From positions 1 through 61,800 of the forward strand of contig JBKPRZ010000223.1 in the NCBI GenBank assembly GCA_046734815.1: 61,800 nucleotides of DNA. The letters run 5' to 3'. The stretch comes from CAVYGB01 sp046734815 (GTDB lineage Bacteria; Myxococcota_A; Polyangia; Fen-1088). The notes beneath the pieces are model-generated. The model had not been told where the DNA came from. It was given only the letters and a program-made list of their open reading frames with translations, and did not search any database. Positions 61,142 through 61,800 of this stretch are shown here, piece by piece; position 1 is the first letter of the stretch; each line of letters opens with the position of its first letter. The translations under genes were made by a program, and so were the position numbers.

Positions 61142-61800
61142 CTACCCTTCTTGCAGCTCGGCGAAGAAGTCGGCGTCGACGAAGTCCACGCTGACCATGG
61201 CGTTGATCACCCCCACGCCGTGCCGGACGCAGGTCTCCGCCATGGCGGCGCCGTCGGCCACCTCGAGCGGCGGACCGGGCTGCTTCCACTCGGCGATGGC
61301 GTCTTCAGCCAGCCGGCCGGCCAGCAGCAACGCCCCCTCGTCCTGGTTGCGCGCCCGGATGCCGGCGCGCAGCTCGCCGATGGCACGGCGGCCCGCCGAA
61401 CCGTTGCCCGACCGCAGGGCGATCAGACAGCGCGACGGACGAGCGCCGCGGCCACGCAGGGCCTCGAGGTAGATGGTGCCCTCCACCCGCTTGACGAAGG
61501 TGGCGGGGCCGAACCCCTCTCGCTGCAGCAGCACGCGGGCGATGGCCTCGAAGGCGGCCGGCGACAGCTCGGCCAGGCGCAGCTCCAGCGCGGCCAGGGT
61601 CCGCTCGCGCAGAGCCCGGCGCGCCTCGCCGAAGACGTGCTCGGCGCGTTCCAGGTCCAGATCCGGCGGCCGGCGGGCCAGCGCGAACAGGCCGCTGCCC
61701 GCCGCGCGAATGCGCGGCCGCGATCCTGCGCGCAGCCGCTCCTTGGGTTCGGCGGCGAGCGCCGCACGCATGACCCGCCAGGCCTCGTTGGGCTCGCCGT
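61142..61800 (-). CDS. Mrr-like restriction endonuclease-type protein (partial, N-terminus off the right edge)
   Basis: The frame stays open to the window edge; an internal ATG at 61771 is possible, but in-frame codons continue upstream (GEPNEAWRV), so the N-terminus is probably beyond the window. The visible part has a helix-rich region followed by a Mrr/restriction-like catalytic domain (LSPAAFEAIARVLLQREGFG, PSRCLIALRSGNGSAGRRAI). The classic D-(E/Q)xK set is not clearly intact. Similar proteins pair an HTH with an Mrr domain in Myxococcota, by my recollection. It heads the lipB operon. Confidence 0.65.
   Translation of the reverse strand, partial: GEPNEAWRVMRAALAAEPKERLRAGSRPRIRAAGSGLFALARRPPDLDLERAEHVFGEARRALRERTLAALELRLAELSPAAFEAIARVLLQREGFGPATFVKRVEGTIYLEALRGRGARPSRCLIALRSGNGSAGRRAIGELRAGIRARNQDEGALLLAGRLAEDAIAEWKQPGPPLEVADGAAMAETCVRHGVGVINAMVSVDFVDADFFAELQEG

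Overview
The window is about 70% GC, densely packed with genes on both strands, and has housekeeping synteny typical of the former delta-proteobacteria. It is most likely a Myxococcota chromosome. Supporting signs are a MYXO-CTERM-like sorting tag (Cys, hydrophobic span, six Arg) on the 8878-11307 protein, myxobacterial-type outer-membrane beta-barrel paralogs, an N-terminal zinc-ribbon kinase-like protein, a TTG-started class II amidotransferase-like protein beginning Met-Ser, and many predicted lipoproteins. No rRNA, tRNA, CRISPR array, insertion sequence or prophage was recognised, so this looks like core chromosome rather than an island. The assignment is inference from gene content; no database was searched.

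Layout. 1-6135 (minus): an operon reads epimerase, yicC, gmk, relA/spoT, then a 55-residue basic protein; a separately promoted zinc-ribbon kinase-like gene runs off the left edge. 6440-11307 (plus): two large cell-surface proteins, ending at the only convincing intrinsic terminator in the window. 11488-18560: two substrate-binding lipoproteins without transporter partners, an exported OB-like protein, and TPR proteins, one ending in a minimal zinc metalloprotease motif. 18631-21366 is DNA polymerase I, divergent from tamB and a tamA/bamA-like gene (21471-29030) for outer-membrane assembly. 29053-34421 (minus) holds a SPOR protein and two beta-propeller-like lipoproteins. 34479-41093 (minus) runs TPR lipoprotein, rodZ-like, recO, glyQS and ppdK. 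41637-42473 is an amidotransferase-like gene. 42521-46602 (minus) has an AI-2E family transporter, rpsA and cmk. 46645-53399 has a SurA-like lipoprotein, ferredoxin, smc and ftsY. 53585-57869 (plus) is a six-gene envelope cluster: two outer-membrane proteins, a ribbon-helix-helix-like protein, an ECF sigma factor, its anti-sigma factor and a secretin-N-like exported protein. 57905-61800 (minus) is a tight operon of an Mrr-like protein, lipB, an ATP-grasp ligase, a GNAT acetyltransferase and a HEAT lipoprotein.

Three themes stand out. First, most accessory genes are envelope proteins, and the sigma/anti-sigma/secretin-N cluster with its upstream OMPs is the best candidate for an uncharacterised envelope-sensing module. 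Second, several enzyme-like proteins have lost catalytic residues: a kinase with NFP in place of DFG, an amidotransferase lacking Cys, His and Asn signature residues, and a polymerase I with a degraded proofreading site. Third, readable promoters often have an extended -10 (TGnTA...), and several place the predicted transcription start within a few bases of the start codon, suggesting frequent leaderless or near-leaderless mRNAs. Function calls below rest on motif recognition by eye; coordinates of refined starts are my choice where several starts are possible.
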